DNA of 64,000 nt from Camarhynchus parvulus (lineage: Eukaryota > Chordata > Aves > Passeriformes > Thraupidae), in contig NC_044574.1 in the NCBI RefSeq assembly GCF_901933205.1, positions 2,296,501-2,360,500 of the forward strand, in the 5' to 3' direction. Shown here in pieces: positions 1 through 24,240 of this stretch. Each line of letters starts with the position of its first letter. Within the stretch, counting starts at the first letter, position 1. Both the position numbers and the translations under genes were made by a program. The notes beneath the pieces are model-generated. The model was not told the DNA's origin. It did not search any database and saw only the letters and a program-made list of their open reading frames with translations.

Positions 1-8391
<8,391 letters not shown>

Positions 8392-8879
8392 CGGGACCCC
8401 CGGGACCCCCCCAGCTATTTTGGGGGGTTCCCCCAAAGCCCCCCAAGGGGGTCCCGCCGCATCCAGCGCTGGGGTGCAGTGGGGGCCACCCCCCCCTTTC
8501 TCTACCGAGGTGGCTGCGGGGAGAAAATGGGGTTTGGATGGAGCCCCCCCCCACCCCAACGGGAATTTGGGGGTGTTTGGGGTCCTCCCTGGAATTTGGG
8601 GGGTGTTTTGGCCCCCTCCCTGGAATTTGTGGGGGCTCCAACGTTGTTTGGCCGCCCCCCGGCAGGGAACAAGGGGGGAACTGTGCGGGAAAGGGCAGCG
8701 GGGGCGGCGCGGAGGGGGCGGGGAAGGGGTGGAGGAATTTGGGGGGCGGGAGGGGCGAGATTTGGGGTGAGGGGAGAGGGGAGTGGGGGGCGGGGGAGGG
8801 GAGAGATGGGGAGAAGGGTTTGGGGGGCAGGGAGGGGGATAAAGGGTCGGGAAAGGGGGGGGGGCAGGGGGGCAGGGTG

Positions 8880-12081
<3,202 letters not shown>

Positions 12082-12186
12082 CTGCGGGGCCGGGGCCGGG
12101 GGGCAGCAGCAGCCCCGGCGCAGCTCCATGTCCAGCGCTGACCCCTCCGCCACCGCTGCGCGGCTCCGTTCGTCCCGCCGGTACAT
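12082..12186 (-). CDS. RTKN: RTKN alternative first coding exon
   Basis: ATG at 12186 opens MYRRDERSR...GSALDMELRRG, which lines up with the alternative mammalian RTKN N-terminus (MFSRNHRSR...GSALEMEFKRG). The exon ends after an in-frame CAG with a GTACGG donor at 12081, phase 0, which is compatible with exon 2. The intron beyond the donor is a 9-base minisatellite that starts directly at the splice site. The promoter would lie upstream around 12.2-12.45 kb, a non-repetitive GC-rich stretch. The gene is head to head with INO80B, about 2.5 kb away. Confidence 0.8.
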
Positions 12187-12484
12187 GCCCGGTGCTCCCG
12201 GTGCTCCCGGTACTGCGGAGCCTTTCCGGGAGTTCCCGATCCCCGGGGTTCTGAGGGTCCCGGTGCTCCGGGGCACCGGGGACGGGTGGGGGATACCGGG
12301 ATGGAGCCGGTGCAGGTGCCGGGGTCGCTTCTCCCGGTCCCGTTCAGCCCCGGGATGGCGCGGGGGGGGGGAGCGGGCGGCGATCGGTGCCGGCGGCTCC
12401 TGGCACGGGCGGGACAATGGCCCGGGGACAATGGGTGACATCTGCGGCCGGGTGACATCGCGGTGACACGGGTGTGCCCGCAGG

Positions 12485-13205
12485 GAATCCCAAACTCCCG
12501 CAGGGAATCCCAAAGTCCCAAAGAAAATCCCAAAATCCCCTCAAGAAATCCCAAAATCCCACGGGAAATCCTAAAATCCCCGCAGGGAATCCCAAAGTCC
12601 TACAAGAAATCCCCAAATCCCCTCAGGGAATCCTAAAATCCTACAAGAAATCCCAAAATCCCCTCAGGGAATCCCAAAATCCCCAAATCTCAAAATCCCA
12701 CATGGAATCCCAAAAATCCCCGCAGGGAATCCCAAAATCCCCAATCCCAAAATCCCCGCAGGGAATCCCAAAATCCATCAGAGAATCCCAAAATCCCCGC
12801 AGCAAATCCCAAAATCCCCTCGTGGAATCCCAAAATCCCCGATCCCAAAATCCCGCAGGGAATCCCAAAATCCGGGAATCCCAAAATCCCCTCAGGAAAT
12901 CCCAAACTCCCCGCAGGGAATCCCAAAATCCCCGCAAGAAATCCCAAAATCCCCGATCCCAAAATCCCCAATCCCAAAATCCCCGATCCCAAAATCCCCT
13001 CAGGGAATCCCAAAATCCCTGGCCGGGAATCCCAAAATCCCCGATCCCAAAATCCCCTCAGGGAATCCCAAAATCCGGGAATCCCAAAATCCTACAAGAA
13101 ATCCCAAAATCCCCTCAGGGAATCCCAAAATCCCCTCAAGCAATCCCAAAATCCCCAAATCCCACAGGAAATCCCAAAATCCCCGCAGGGAATCCCAAAA
13201 TGCGT
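12485..13205. repeat. GGGAATCCCAAAATCCCC minisatellite
   Basis: About 40 copies of a 17-22-base unit (GGAATCCCAAAATCCCCGCA and variants) between the RTKN alternative promoter and the next array. No gene here; the ORFs are repeat artefacts. Confidence 0.9.
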
Positions 13206-14385
13206 GGAAATTTGGGATATTTGGGTGAGAATTTGAGGGGTTTGTGTGGATATTTGAGATATTTGGGGGCATTTGAGAGTTTTTTTTGTGGATATTTAGG
13301 ATATTTGGGTGGATATTTGGGGTATTTGGGTGGCTATTTGTGGGATTTTTGTGGATATTTGGGGTATTTGGGTAGGTATTTGTGGGGTTTTTGTGGATAT
13401 TTGGGATATTTGTGTGGGTATTTGAGGGATTTTTGTGGATATTTGGGGTATTTGGGTGGATATTTGAGGGATTTTTGTGGATATTTGGGATATTTGTGCG
13501 GATATCTGAGGGGTTTATGTGGATATTTGTGATATTTGTGGGGGTATTTGGAGGGTTTTTGTGGATATTTGGGATATTTGGGTGGGTATTTGAGGGATTT
13601 TTGTGGATATTTGGGATATTTGGGTGGATATTTGGGGTATTTGGGTGGGTATTTGTGGGATTTTTGTGGATATTTGGGATATTTGGGTGGATATTTGGGG
13701 TATTTGGGTGGGTATTTGAGGGATTTTTGTGGATATTTGGGATATTTGGGTGGGTATTTGTGGGATTTTTGTGGATATTTGGGATATTTGGGTGGATATT
13801 TGGGGTATTTGGGTGGGAATTTGAGGGGTTTGTGTGGATATTTGAGATATTTGGGGGCATTTGAGAGTTTTTTTTGTGGATATTTGGGGTATTTGGGTGG
13901 ATATTTGGGGTATTTGGGTGAGTATTTGAGGGATTTTTGTGGATATTTGGGATATTTGGGTGGATATCTGAGGGGTTTATGTGGATATTTGTGATATTTG
14001 TGTGGGTATTTGAGGGATTTTTGTGGATATTTGATATTTGGGTGGATATTTGGGGTATTTGTGTGGGTGTTTGTGGGATTATTGTGGATATTTGGGGTAT
14101 TTGTGTGGGTGTTTGTGGGATTTTTGTGGATATTTGGGATATTTGTGTGGGTATTTGTGGGATTTTTGTGGATATTTGGGGTATTTGGGTGGATATTTGG
14201 GGTATTTGGGTGAGTATTTGTGGGATTTTTGTGGATATTTGGGATATTTGTGTGGGTATTTGTGGGATTTTTGTGGATATTTGGGGTATTTGGGTGGGTA
14301 TTTGTGGGATTTTTGTGGATATTTGGGGTATTTGGGTGGGTATTTGTGGGATTTTTGTGGATATTTGGGATATTTGTGCGGACTG
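13205..14385. repeat. GGATATTTGGGATATTTGGG array
   Basis: About 1.2 kb of 21-base units (GGATATTTGGGGTATTTGGG) arranged in larger blocks that include TGAGGGATTTTTGTGG. It is more AT-rich than its surroundings and stops abruptly just before the INO80B promoter. ORFs encoding GYLGYLGGYL or KYPKYPPKYP are artefacts. Confidence 0.92.
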
Positions 14386-14399
14386 ATGAAGTCAAATCT

Positions 14400-14644
14400 C
14401 CTCATCCTTCCCTGATCTCCCCTGAGCTCGCACACCTGCCCGGCCGGCCCAAAAGCACCCGCGGCACCGGTTTCCCTCCGGGACAGAGCACACTCTGCCC
14501 ATTTCAAATATGGCGACAGCAGCGTCACCCGCCCCTCATAACGAGCGGGAGCCAGTGCGGGCGGAAGTGAGTTTGACCGGAAGTGGGTCTGTCCCGAATT
14601 GGGTCCCCCGCGGGCGGATGCGCAGGGCCTGGCGGCGCGGCGCG
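14400..14644 (+). promoter_or_regulatory. INO80B: INO80B promoter with ETS and YY1-like sites
   Basis: Non-repetitive GC-rich stretch before the start codon. It contains AAATATGGCG (reverse complement CGCCATATTT, the YY1 consensus form) near 14507 and two ETS-type GGAAGTG sites near 14564 and 14580. This is typical of TATA-less housekeeping promoters. The site assignments are motif-based inference. Confidence 0.55.
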
Positions 14645-16095
14645 ATGGAGGCCGGCGGGCACGGTGAGAGGCCGCGGGGCCGGGCAGGGCCCGGCGGGGC
14701 TGCGGGGTCTCTCCCCGGTGCGACAGAGCCCGCGGGGAGCCCTCGCTGACCCCGCGTTCCCCTTCACAGGGCAGGAGGCCGAGGCGGGCGGCCATGGCGG
14801 CCACAAGAAGAAGCACAAGAAGCACAAGAAAAAGCACAAGAAACGGCACCACCACGAGGCCGGGCCGGCCCCTGGGCCCGAACCGCCTCGGCAGCCACGG
14901 CTGCGGCTCCGGATTAAGCTGGGAGGGCAAATCCTGGGCACCAAGAGGTGAGGAGGGAGCGGGAGGGGGGGCAGAGCCTGGGCACCAAAATGGGCGAGGA
15001 GGAGGAGGAGGAGGCAGAGCCGGGCCTGTCCCGTGTGTCCCCCCAAACTCCTCCCTGTTCCCCCGCAGTGTCCCCACGTTCACGGTGGTCCCCGAAGGGA
15101 CGCACTCGCCGTCCCCGCTGCTGGCAGGGGACGAGGAGGAGCCCAGCGTGCCCATCGAGCAGTACCGGGCATGGCTGGGTGAGCCACGGAGGGCACGGGC
15201 GGCGTGGGGGGACATGGGGGGCTCGGAGTGAGGGCAGGGGGGACATGGGGGGACATGGGGGGCTCGGAGTGAGGGCAGGGGGGACATGGGGGGACATGGG
15301 GGGCTCGGAGGAGGGCAGGGGGACATGGGGGGACATGGGGGGCTCGGGTGAGGGGTGGGTGGTCGGGGGGTGCTCGCAGTGAGGGGGGGGCCTGGGGGGC
15401 TCACAGTGAGGGCTGGGTGTTCTGGGGTGCTCACAGTGAGGGCTGGGTGCTCTGGGGGTGCTCACAGTGAGGGGTGGGTGTTCTGGGGGGTGCTCACAGT
15501 GAGGGGCTGGGTTCTGGGGTGCTCACAGTGAGGGCTGGGGGGACATGGGGTGCTCACAGTGAGGGCTGGGTGCTCTGGGGGTGCTCACAGTGAGGGGTGG
15601 GTGTTCTGGGGGTGCTCACAGTGAGGGGTGGGTGCTCTGGGGGTGCTCACAGTGAGGGGTAGGTGGGCAGGGGGTGCTCACAGTGAGGGGTGGGTGCTCT
15701 GGGGGGGCTCACAGTGAGGGGTGGGTGTTCTGGGGTGCTCACAGTGAGGGGTGGGGGGACATGGGGTGCTCACAGTGAGAGCTGGGTGCTCTGGGGGTGC
15801 TCACAGTGAGGGGTGAGTGTTCTGGGGGGCTCACAGTGAGGGGTGGGTGCTCTGGGGGGGCTCACAGTGAGGGGTGGGTGTTCTGGGGGGGCTCACAGTG
15901 AGGGGTGGGTGCTCTGGGGGGGCTCACAGTGAGGGCTGGGTGGGCAGGGGGTGCTCTGGACCCCTCAGGGCAGTGTGACCTCTCACTTTGTGGCTGTCCC
16001 CATCAGATGAGGACAGCAACCTGGCCCCCTCACCACTGCCCGAGCTGGACCCCGAGAGCTGCTTCCCGGCCCGTGAGGAGGGCGAGGACGAGGAG

Positions 16096-16127
<32 letters not shown>

Positions 16128-17493
16128 GCGGCGCTGGCTGGCGGCCCTCGAGAGGGGGAGCTGGATGACAACGGGGACATCAAGAGGGAGGTGGACGAGT
16201 CCCTCCTGACGGCCCGGCAGGTCTGGGGGGGCTGGGGAGGGACTGGGGGGGCTCAGGGAGCTCCAGACCCAGAGGGGAGTTGGGCTGAGGGGGGATTGGA
16301 GACCCTCATAACCCCTGGGGCGTGACTGAGGGGATCTTGGGAGGGGCTGGGGGGCCCAGGGAGCTCCAGACTCAGGACAAAGCTGGGCTGAGGGGGAACT
16401 GGGGACCCTCATAACCCCTGGGAAATGACTGAGGGCATGTGGAAGGGATGCAGGGCAGGGCTGGTGGGACTGGGGAGGGCCTGGGGATGCTCAGGGAGCT
16501 CCAGACCCACAAGGGAGCTGGACTGAGAGGGCTCTGGGGAGCCTCATAACCCCTGGGGCATGACTGAGGGGGGCCTGGAAGGGCTGCAGGGCAGGGCTGA
16601 GGGGGGCTGGGGGTGTTCAGGGAGCTCCAGATCCGAGGGGAGCTGGGCTGAGGGGGCACTGGGGAGCCCCTGGGGCATGACTGCGGGCATGTGGAAGGGC
16701 TGCAGGGCAGGGCTGGGGGGCCTGGGGAGAGGCTGGGGGTGCTCAGGGACCTCCAGACCCAGAGGGGACCTGGGCTGAGTGTGGTTGGAGAGCCTGGGGC
16801 ATGACTGGGGGGCCTGGGGAGGGGCTGGGGGTGCTCAGGGACCTCCAGACCCAGAGGGGAGCTGGGCTGAGCGGGGATTGGGGAGCCTCATAACCCTTGG
16901 GGCGTAGTTGAGGAGGCCTGGAAGCGCTGCAGGAAGCCCTGAACTGCTCTGTGTGGATATTTGGGATCGATGAAGCGAATCAAGTGGGGCAGAGCTGGAG
17001 CCGGGGGTACCTCTGACCCCTCTCTGTGCCCCACAGCGCGCGCTGCTGCACAAGCAGCAGAGCCAGCCCCTGCTGCAGCTGCCCATGGGCGCCAAGGCCA
17101 AGGAGGTGACGGAGGAGATGCGCGAGAAGCGCGAGGAGCGGGCGCGGCGCCGGCGGCTGCAGGCGGCCCGCAAGGCCGAGGAGAGCAAGAACCAGACCAT
17201 CGAGCGCCTGACGCGCACGCACAAGGCCAAGGTGCGGGCCCTGCGCGAGCGCCGCGCCCGCCCGCCCCGTGCCCCGTGGTTCATTACCGCAGCGCCGCCG
17301 ACGGCGTCACCGTGTCCTTCCCCGCCGGCTTCCGGTGCCGGCCGCCGCCGCGCCGCCCGCGCCGCCCGCCCAGCCCTGCGCCGTGCCCGGCTGCGGCAAC
17401 GCCAAGCGCTACAGCTGCGCCCAAACCGGGCGGCCCCTCTGCAGCCTGGGCTGCTACCGGCGCAACCTGCAGCTGCTGCAGAGCGCGGGGTGA
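14645..17493 (+). CDS. INO80B: INO80 complex subunit B (IES2/PAPA-1 family, zf-HIT), with three apparent frame breaks
   Basis: Subunit of the INO80 nucleosome-remodelling complex in the nucleus. Exons: 14645-14663, 14770-14947, 15069-15178, 16007-16220 and 17037-17493. In order: a lysine/histidine block (HKKKHKKHKKKHKKRHHHE), LRIKLGGQILGTK, VPTFTVVPEG, IEQYRAWLDEDSNL, a long glutamate run, the IES2-like helix (REERARRRRLQAARKAEE, NQTIERLTRT) and a C-terminal HIT zinc finger (CAVPGCGNAKRYSC, CSLGCYRRNL). All junctions are GT-AG with matching phase. Three single-base deficits break the frame: in the G run at 16154-16158 (between ALERG and LDDNGD), near 17270 (before VVHYRSAADGV), and in the GC repeat near 17335-17370 (before the zinc finger). 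The protein on either side stays conserved, which suggests base-calling errors rather than a dead gene. Confidence 0.93.
15355..15950. repeat. 30-base minisatellite in INO80B intron 3, about 19 copies
   Basis: Unit GCTCACAGTGAGGGGTGGGT followed by GCTCTGGGGG. The core CTCACAGTGAG is palindromic around a central A and contains CA-GTGAGG, which resembles a 5' splice site on the sense strand. A related, less regular GGGGGACATGGGG stretch precedes it from about 15200. Confidence 0.9.
16225..16900. repeat. Roughly 120-base tandem repeat in INO80B intron 4, about 6 copies
   Basis: Successive copies share CAGGGAGCTCCAGACCCAG, GGGGAGCTGGGCTGAG, CCTCATAACCCCTGGGG and CATGACTGAGGG, with copy starts near 16250, 16360, 16495, 16618, 16742 and 16835. 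Confidence 0.85.
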
Positions 17494-18262
17494 GAGAGCC
17501 GGGGGGTCACGGGAGCTCTGAGGGGGCTACGGACACTCACCGGGGGGCTACGGATCCTCTGGGGGGGGTTACGGATCCTCTGAGGGGGTACAAGAACTCT
17601 GAGGGGGCACAGGAGCTCTGAGAGGAGCCACAGCCCTTCTCTGGGGGGCTACAGACCCTCACCAGGGACTATGGGAGCTCTGAGGGGGCTACGGATCCTC
17701 TCAGGGGGTGGGAACTCTGAGGGGGTACGGGAGCTCTGAGAGGAGCCACGGGCCTTCCTCTGGGGGGCTGCGAGCCCTCTGAGGGGAGCTACAGATCCTA
17801 TGGAGGGCTATGGACCCTCTGCAAGGGCTACAGGACCTCTGAGGAGTGCTCTGGACCCTCCATGGGGGGCTACAGATCCTCCCTGGGGGGCTACGGACCC
17901 TCACCAGGAACTATGGGACCTCTGAGTGGGCTATGGATCCACTTTGGGCCCTATGGAGTTCCTGCATTGTCCACATGGACACGGAGAGCTGGAAGAGGAA
18001 CCTGTGGGTCTGCGCTGTGGGGAGCTCCAGACCTTCCACGTGGAGCCACAACAAGGAGCTTCCAAGTGTCTGTCATGGATACAGAGGCCTCAGCCACGAC
18101 ACCCGGAGAGCTGCAGTTCCTCATGGACACCTGGAGCTGCTCCAAATGGATGTGGAGCTCCAGAGGGCTCTGGGCTCTCCACCGTGGACATGGAGGGTTG
18201 GGGACCTCAGGGACTGAGGGTGGTCCTGAGGTGGTGGAGCTGATTAAAGGCTGTTGTGGAAG
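17494..18262 (+). other. INO80B: INO80B 3' UTR with a degenerate repeat and ATTAAA signal
   Basis: After the stop at 17491-17493 come decayed copies of GGGGGCTACGGATCCTCTGA up to about 17945, then non-repetitive sequence. ATTAAA at 18243-18248 is the likely polyadenylation signal. No protein-coding signal is visible. Confidence 0.55.
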
Positions 18263-18289
18263 GAGCCGTGTGTGGGTCTGCTGGGATGG

Positions 18290-18450
18290 GGAGGCAGCTC
18301 GACACCCCCTGAGAATGCTGTGGTACAGCCCGACACCCCCCAGGAGCGCTGTGGTACAATCCGACGCCCCCAGGGAATGTTGTGGTACAGTCCGGCACCC
18401 CTCGGAAGCACTATGGTTCAGTCCCTCCCGGCTATGGAATAGTCCAACTC
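18290..18450. repeat. Roughly 30-base repeat between INO80B and WBP1, about 5 copies
   Basis: Units share GCTGTGGTACAGTCCGACAC followed by CCCCCAGGAA. The later copies degrade into the WBP1 promoter. Confidence 0.8.
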
Positions 18451-18499
18451 CCCCCCGGTGCGTTATGGTCCGTCCCGGGTGGGCGGGGCGCTCTCCGAC

Positions 18500-20572
<2,073 letters not shown>

Positions 20573-20809
20573 GCCCCCCCACAGGACCCCCGACTGGGGT
20601 CTGGACTCATCACGGAGCCCCGGGGGGCCCCTCGCCCCGACTGACACCCACCTTGCAGTGTGGTGGGGTCCTGCTGGAGCCCCCTTCCCTCCAAACTGCT
20701 CCTGGGGCCTCCCCTGTGATCCCAGTGCTGCTGCCCAGGGGGGCCCCATCGCCCGGGGGGTGCCCGAGGCCATGGGGGTGGGTGGGAGGTCCCGGCGCGT
20801 TCTCTCACC

Positions 20810-20815
20810 ATTAAA
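20810..20815 (+). terminator. WBP1: WBP1 polyadenylation signal ATTAAA
   Basis: ATTAAA lies about 240 bases after the WBP1 stop, in non-coding sequence. The MOGS signal on the other strand lies about 155 bases further, so the two genes end tail to tail. Confidence 0.6.
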
Positions 20816-20967
20816 GAGATGTGAAGTACCATCGACCTTGTGGTGGGTGCACTGGGCTGGGTGGTGACCCCTGACTCCAGAGGAAGGGGCAAAACATCCC
20901 CCCCATGGCACAGGGGTCAGCAAAGGTGACACTGTGACACCCTGACATGAGGCCACAGTCATGGAGG

Positions 20968-20973
20968 TTTATT
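20968..20973 (-). terminator. MOGS: MOGS polyadenylation signal AATAAA
   Basis: TTTATT on the plus strand (AATAAA on the minus), about 95 bases beyond the MOGS stop codon. Confidence 0.7.
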
Positions 20974-21067
20974 GCAGGGGAGGCAGGGGGGCTCTGGCAC
21001 TGCCCCCCAACACCTCCCCTGACCCTGAGCACGCCAGGCAGGCAGGGGGCACAGGGACCCCCCCACA

Positions 21068-23782
21068 TCAATAGTCCTCAGCCATGGCCAGCACCACGAG
21101 CGCCGACCAGCCGGCGAAAGGGTGACAACCCTGCCCGGTGCCATCGCTGTCCCGGTAGTGCTCCCACAGGAATCCGGTGGCCTCGTACTGCCGGAACACG
21201 TTGGCCACGAGGTTTTGGCGCAGCTCCCGGTAGAGCTTTGCCGCTCGCTCCCGGTGCGGCCCTGCCGCCCGCGCGTACCCGTGCAGCGCCCGCAGCGCCA
21301 GGAAGTTGATGTTGACCCAGACGGAGCCGCGCCAGTAAGGGGGGTCGTGCTCGGTGTTGCGCCGCAGGTACAAGGGGCTGTCGCGGGCCAGCGAGCGCAG
21401 CCCGAAGGGCGTCCACAGCTGCTGCTCGCTGCTCATGGAGCCCAGCAGCGCCGGCAGCCGCGGGGAGTCCGCCTGCAGCAGCTGCAGCAGCAGCGGGAAC
21501 AGGCTGACGTAGCCCAAAGCGGCCACGAATTGCAGCCGTGGCGCCTCCCGCACCTCCCCGCAGCTGCGGGGCCGCCGGGGCTGGCCGGGCACCGGGGCCG
21601 GGCGGTGCCAGCGCAGAGCCACGGCCGAGCTGTGGTTGCCGAAGTCGGCGAAGGTGCCCAGCTCGGATGCCCAGTGCAGCCGGTCCAGCAGGGCGTTGTC
21701 GCTGAGGGTGGCGGCCATGTCGCGATAGGGCGCGTGGGGCTCGCCCAGGCGCTCGGCCAGCGCCGCCAGCACGCGGGCGCCCAGCGCCATCCAGCAGCGC
21801 AGGTCCAAGTGCCGCTCCTGGGCGGACGGGTGCGAGGCGCGGGGGTAATCGTCCAGCCCCGACGAAAGAGTCTTGGGGTTCAGGAAGCGCTCGGGGTCGG
21901 GGTCGCGGCCGCGCCAGCGGAATGTGAAGGGTTCAGGGCCGGCCTGGGTGCGGTTCAGCCACTCGAACCAGGAGCGGAGGCGCGGGAAGAGGCGGCGCAG
22001 GTAGGGCAGGGGCGCGTCGGGCAGCAGCCGCTCCAGCGCCAGCAGCAGCGTCGGGGGGTTCGCCGTCTCGCTGTGCTGCAGCACGAACTCGGGGGGCACC
22101 CGGGAGCGCGCCTCCTCACCCAGGATCTGCTCCCGCGGGATCCAGCCGTCGGCGTTGAGCAGGTCGAGCCAGTGGGCCAGGATGTCGCGGGCCAGCGCTG
22201 GGTCCCAGCGGGCCAGCAGCAGCAGGTGGAAGCCCTCGTCCCACAGGAAGCCCCGCGGGAAGCAGGAGCGCGAGGGCACGGCCGTGAACAGCACGGACTC
22301 CATGCCGGGCAGCGGCTCCTCGCGGCGCTCCGAGCGCAGCAGGGAGCGGCCGTGGAAGAAGCCGATCCCGCCCAGCATCTCGCTGAGCGCGGCCTGGGCG
22401 AAGCGGCGCTGCGGGAGGGACACCCCGCGTGTCCCCAGCCCGAAAGTGTCCTCGAAGCGTCGCTCGAAGGCGGCCGTGTGCCGGGTCAGCGCCGCGCTCA
22501 GTGCCGGCCCCGCCAGCCGCCCGTGCCGTGCCCCCGCCGCGCTGCCCGACTCCAGCGTCACCTCCAGCACTGCCGGCGGCTCCAGCGTCACCTGGTGCAG
22601 CAGCAGCTGCCCCCGCGGGGGCTCCCCAGGCAGTCCCCCGGTGCTGGACACCCCGAAAAAGCGGCGGCGGGGCCGGCCCGGTGGGGAGAACACGGAGCTC
22701 TCGCGGAGGCTGTGCCGGACCAGGTCGGTGAGGCGGTGCAGCCCCGGCACCCCCGCGGCCAGGAAGTTGTAGCTGGGGGAGGAGAGGAAAGTCAGGGATG
22801 GGGGACACGGTGGGGACATGGGGGCAGATGGAGGGGACACAGCCCAGACACTCACCTGGCGTACTTGGGCCCCTCCCCGCCCTCACCGGTGGGCGGCAGG
22901 AAGGTGAGGGTGAAGTCCCCGAGCTCCTCTGCCGTCCCTGCCACGGCCGCCAGCCGTGTTCCGTTCTCCAGCACCGGCCGCAGCGTCCCCTGCCCGTCTG
23001 TGGCCACGTAGAAGAAGAGGGACAGGAGAGGGGCCGGGCCCTTGCCCTGGCGAGGAGGAAGAGGAGGATGACAAAAGCTCTCCAGCATCCCAACCCCTCT
23101 CCCACTTTTATCCCCTCACCTCCATCTTCGCTGTGACCCGCCAGCTCCAGTCGCCACCATGGTCTCCCCCCGGCTGCTTCACGAACTCGGTTCTCAGCAG
23201 GAGCCCCTCATCGCGGATCTCCTGCACGCCGAAATTCTCCCCGTCGTGCATCAGCCACCCATATCGCGACACGCCGTCGTTCTGCTCGCTCGTGTGCCGC
23301 AAGTTGCCGCCGTGTTGGAGCCACATCAGTCCTGGAGGGGCGGGGAGGTGTCAGGGGCGGCCTCGCGGTGGGAGCGGGGCCGGGCGAGCCCCGGGCCGGG
23401 GCAGAGCCCCCCGCGCCCCTCACCGGTCACGACAGCACGCGGGCTCCGCGTCTTCATCCCGAAGTAGACGTGAGGCCGGTACGTGCCCCAGAAATAGGTG
23501 GGCGACGCGAGAGGCCCGGTGGAACCGGGGGGACGGCGGGGGCGCGGGGTGGGGGGTGACGAGGCGGGAGGCTTCGCTCCACCGCTTCCACCCGGCAGCC
23601 GCCGCCGCCAGACACAGCGCCAGCGCTGCCGCCGCCGCTGTGAGCGCCAGCGCCGTCCGGCCCCGCCCGGAGCCTCGCTGCGGCTTTTGCTGTTGCCGCA
23701 GTTTCGGGTCCCGGTCGCGGAGCCGCTCCCGGGGCCGTTCCCGGGGTCCATCCCCGCCGCGCCGCCGCCGCTCGCCCGCCAT
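21068..23782 (-). CDS. MOGS: Mannosyl-oligosaccharide glucosidase (ER glucosidase I, GH63)
   Basis: Removes the outermost alpha-1,2-linked glucose from Glc3Man9GlcNAc2 on new glycoproteins in the ER lumen. Exons: 23424-23782, 23120-23331, 22856-23046 and 21068-22772, GT-AG throughout. In order: an arginine-rich cytosolic tail, a signal anchor ([20 protein letters not shown]), the GH63 N-terminal domain ([47 protein letters not shown]), and the (alpha/alpha)6 barrel ([74 protein letters not shown]) ending AMAEDY as in mammals. Exon 1 has an apparent one-base excess, or a two-base loss, between the anchor and FWGTY, somewhere in 23495-23575 where two six-C runs lie on the coding strand. The rest is one clean frame. 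Confidence 0.96.
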
Positions 23783-24229
23783 CAGGGCAGTCGCGCTGGT
23801 GACGGCAGCGCTGCGCCTGCTGCGGCCGGGCCGCTCCCGACAGCGCCCCCTGGCGGGCGGGAGGACCAGGCGCAGGCTCAAAAAGTGCCCAAAGCAGCTC
23901 CGAGGTGACAACGACACCGCACGGTGTCCCGGACCTGCCACCCAGGCCACCTCCTCCTTATGCCCGTTGATCTCCTCCCTAACCTCTCTGGGGATACCCA
24001 AAGGACCCCCAGCCTTCCCTAGGATCACCCTGGAACCCCAGCTATGCACCCGCGGTGCCCCCTGGACCCCCAAGCCACACCAGTCTCCCCACAAAAGTCC
24101 CAGTTAGATCCTGCCCACCCACCAGCAACTGGTCCCAGTTGGAATCCCAGGATCAAACCCCAGGGATGCCAGACCCCCACACCCCAATATCCCACCCGCA
24201 AACACAGCCAGGGCCGTGGTGTTTGCAGG
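23783..24229. other. MOGS-CCDC142 interval, no MRPL53 seen
   Basis: About 450 bases separate the MOGS start from the CCDC142 polyadenylation signal. In human, MRPL53 sits here on the same strand. Reading the six frames I see no MRPL53-like peptide, and the space is too small for its coding exons plus introns. The proximal part is CpG-rich and is the likely MOGS promoter. Confidence 0.5.
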
Positions 24230-24235
24230 TTTATT
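24230..24235 (-). terminator. CCDC142: CCDC142 polyadenylation signal AATAAA
   Basis: AATAAA on the minus strand begins only 5 bases after the CCDC142 stop codon (24241-24243). The 3' UTR would therefore be about 20-30 bases long. Confidence 0.65.
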
Positions 24236-24240
24236 GCAGC

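Noticed and set aside
13000..14415. ORFs encoding KYPKYPPKYP and GYLGYLGGYL repeats
   Set aside because: Both strands are open over the same minisatellite and there are no splice or start signals; not a silk- or structural-type protein.
15355..15950. Regular 30-base repeats resembling a CRISPR array
   Set aside because: Units are head to tail without unique spacers, in an intron of a vertebrate gene.
21122..23011. 629-residue plus-strand ORF
   Set aside because: Antisense shadow of MOGS, which has clear GH63 similarity.
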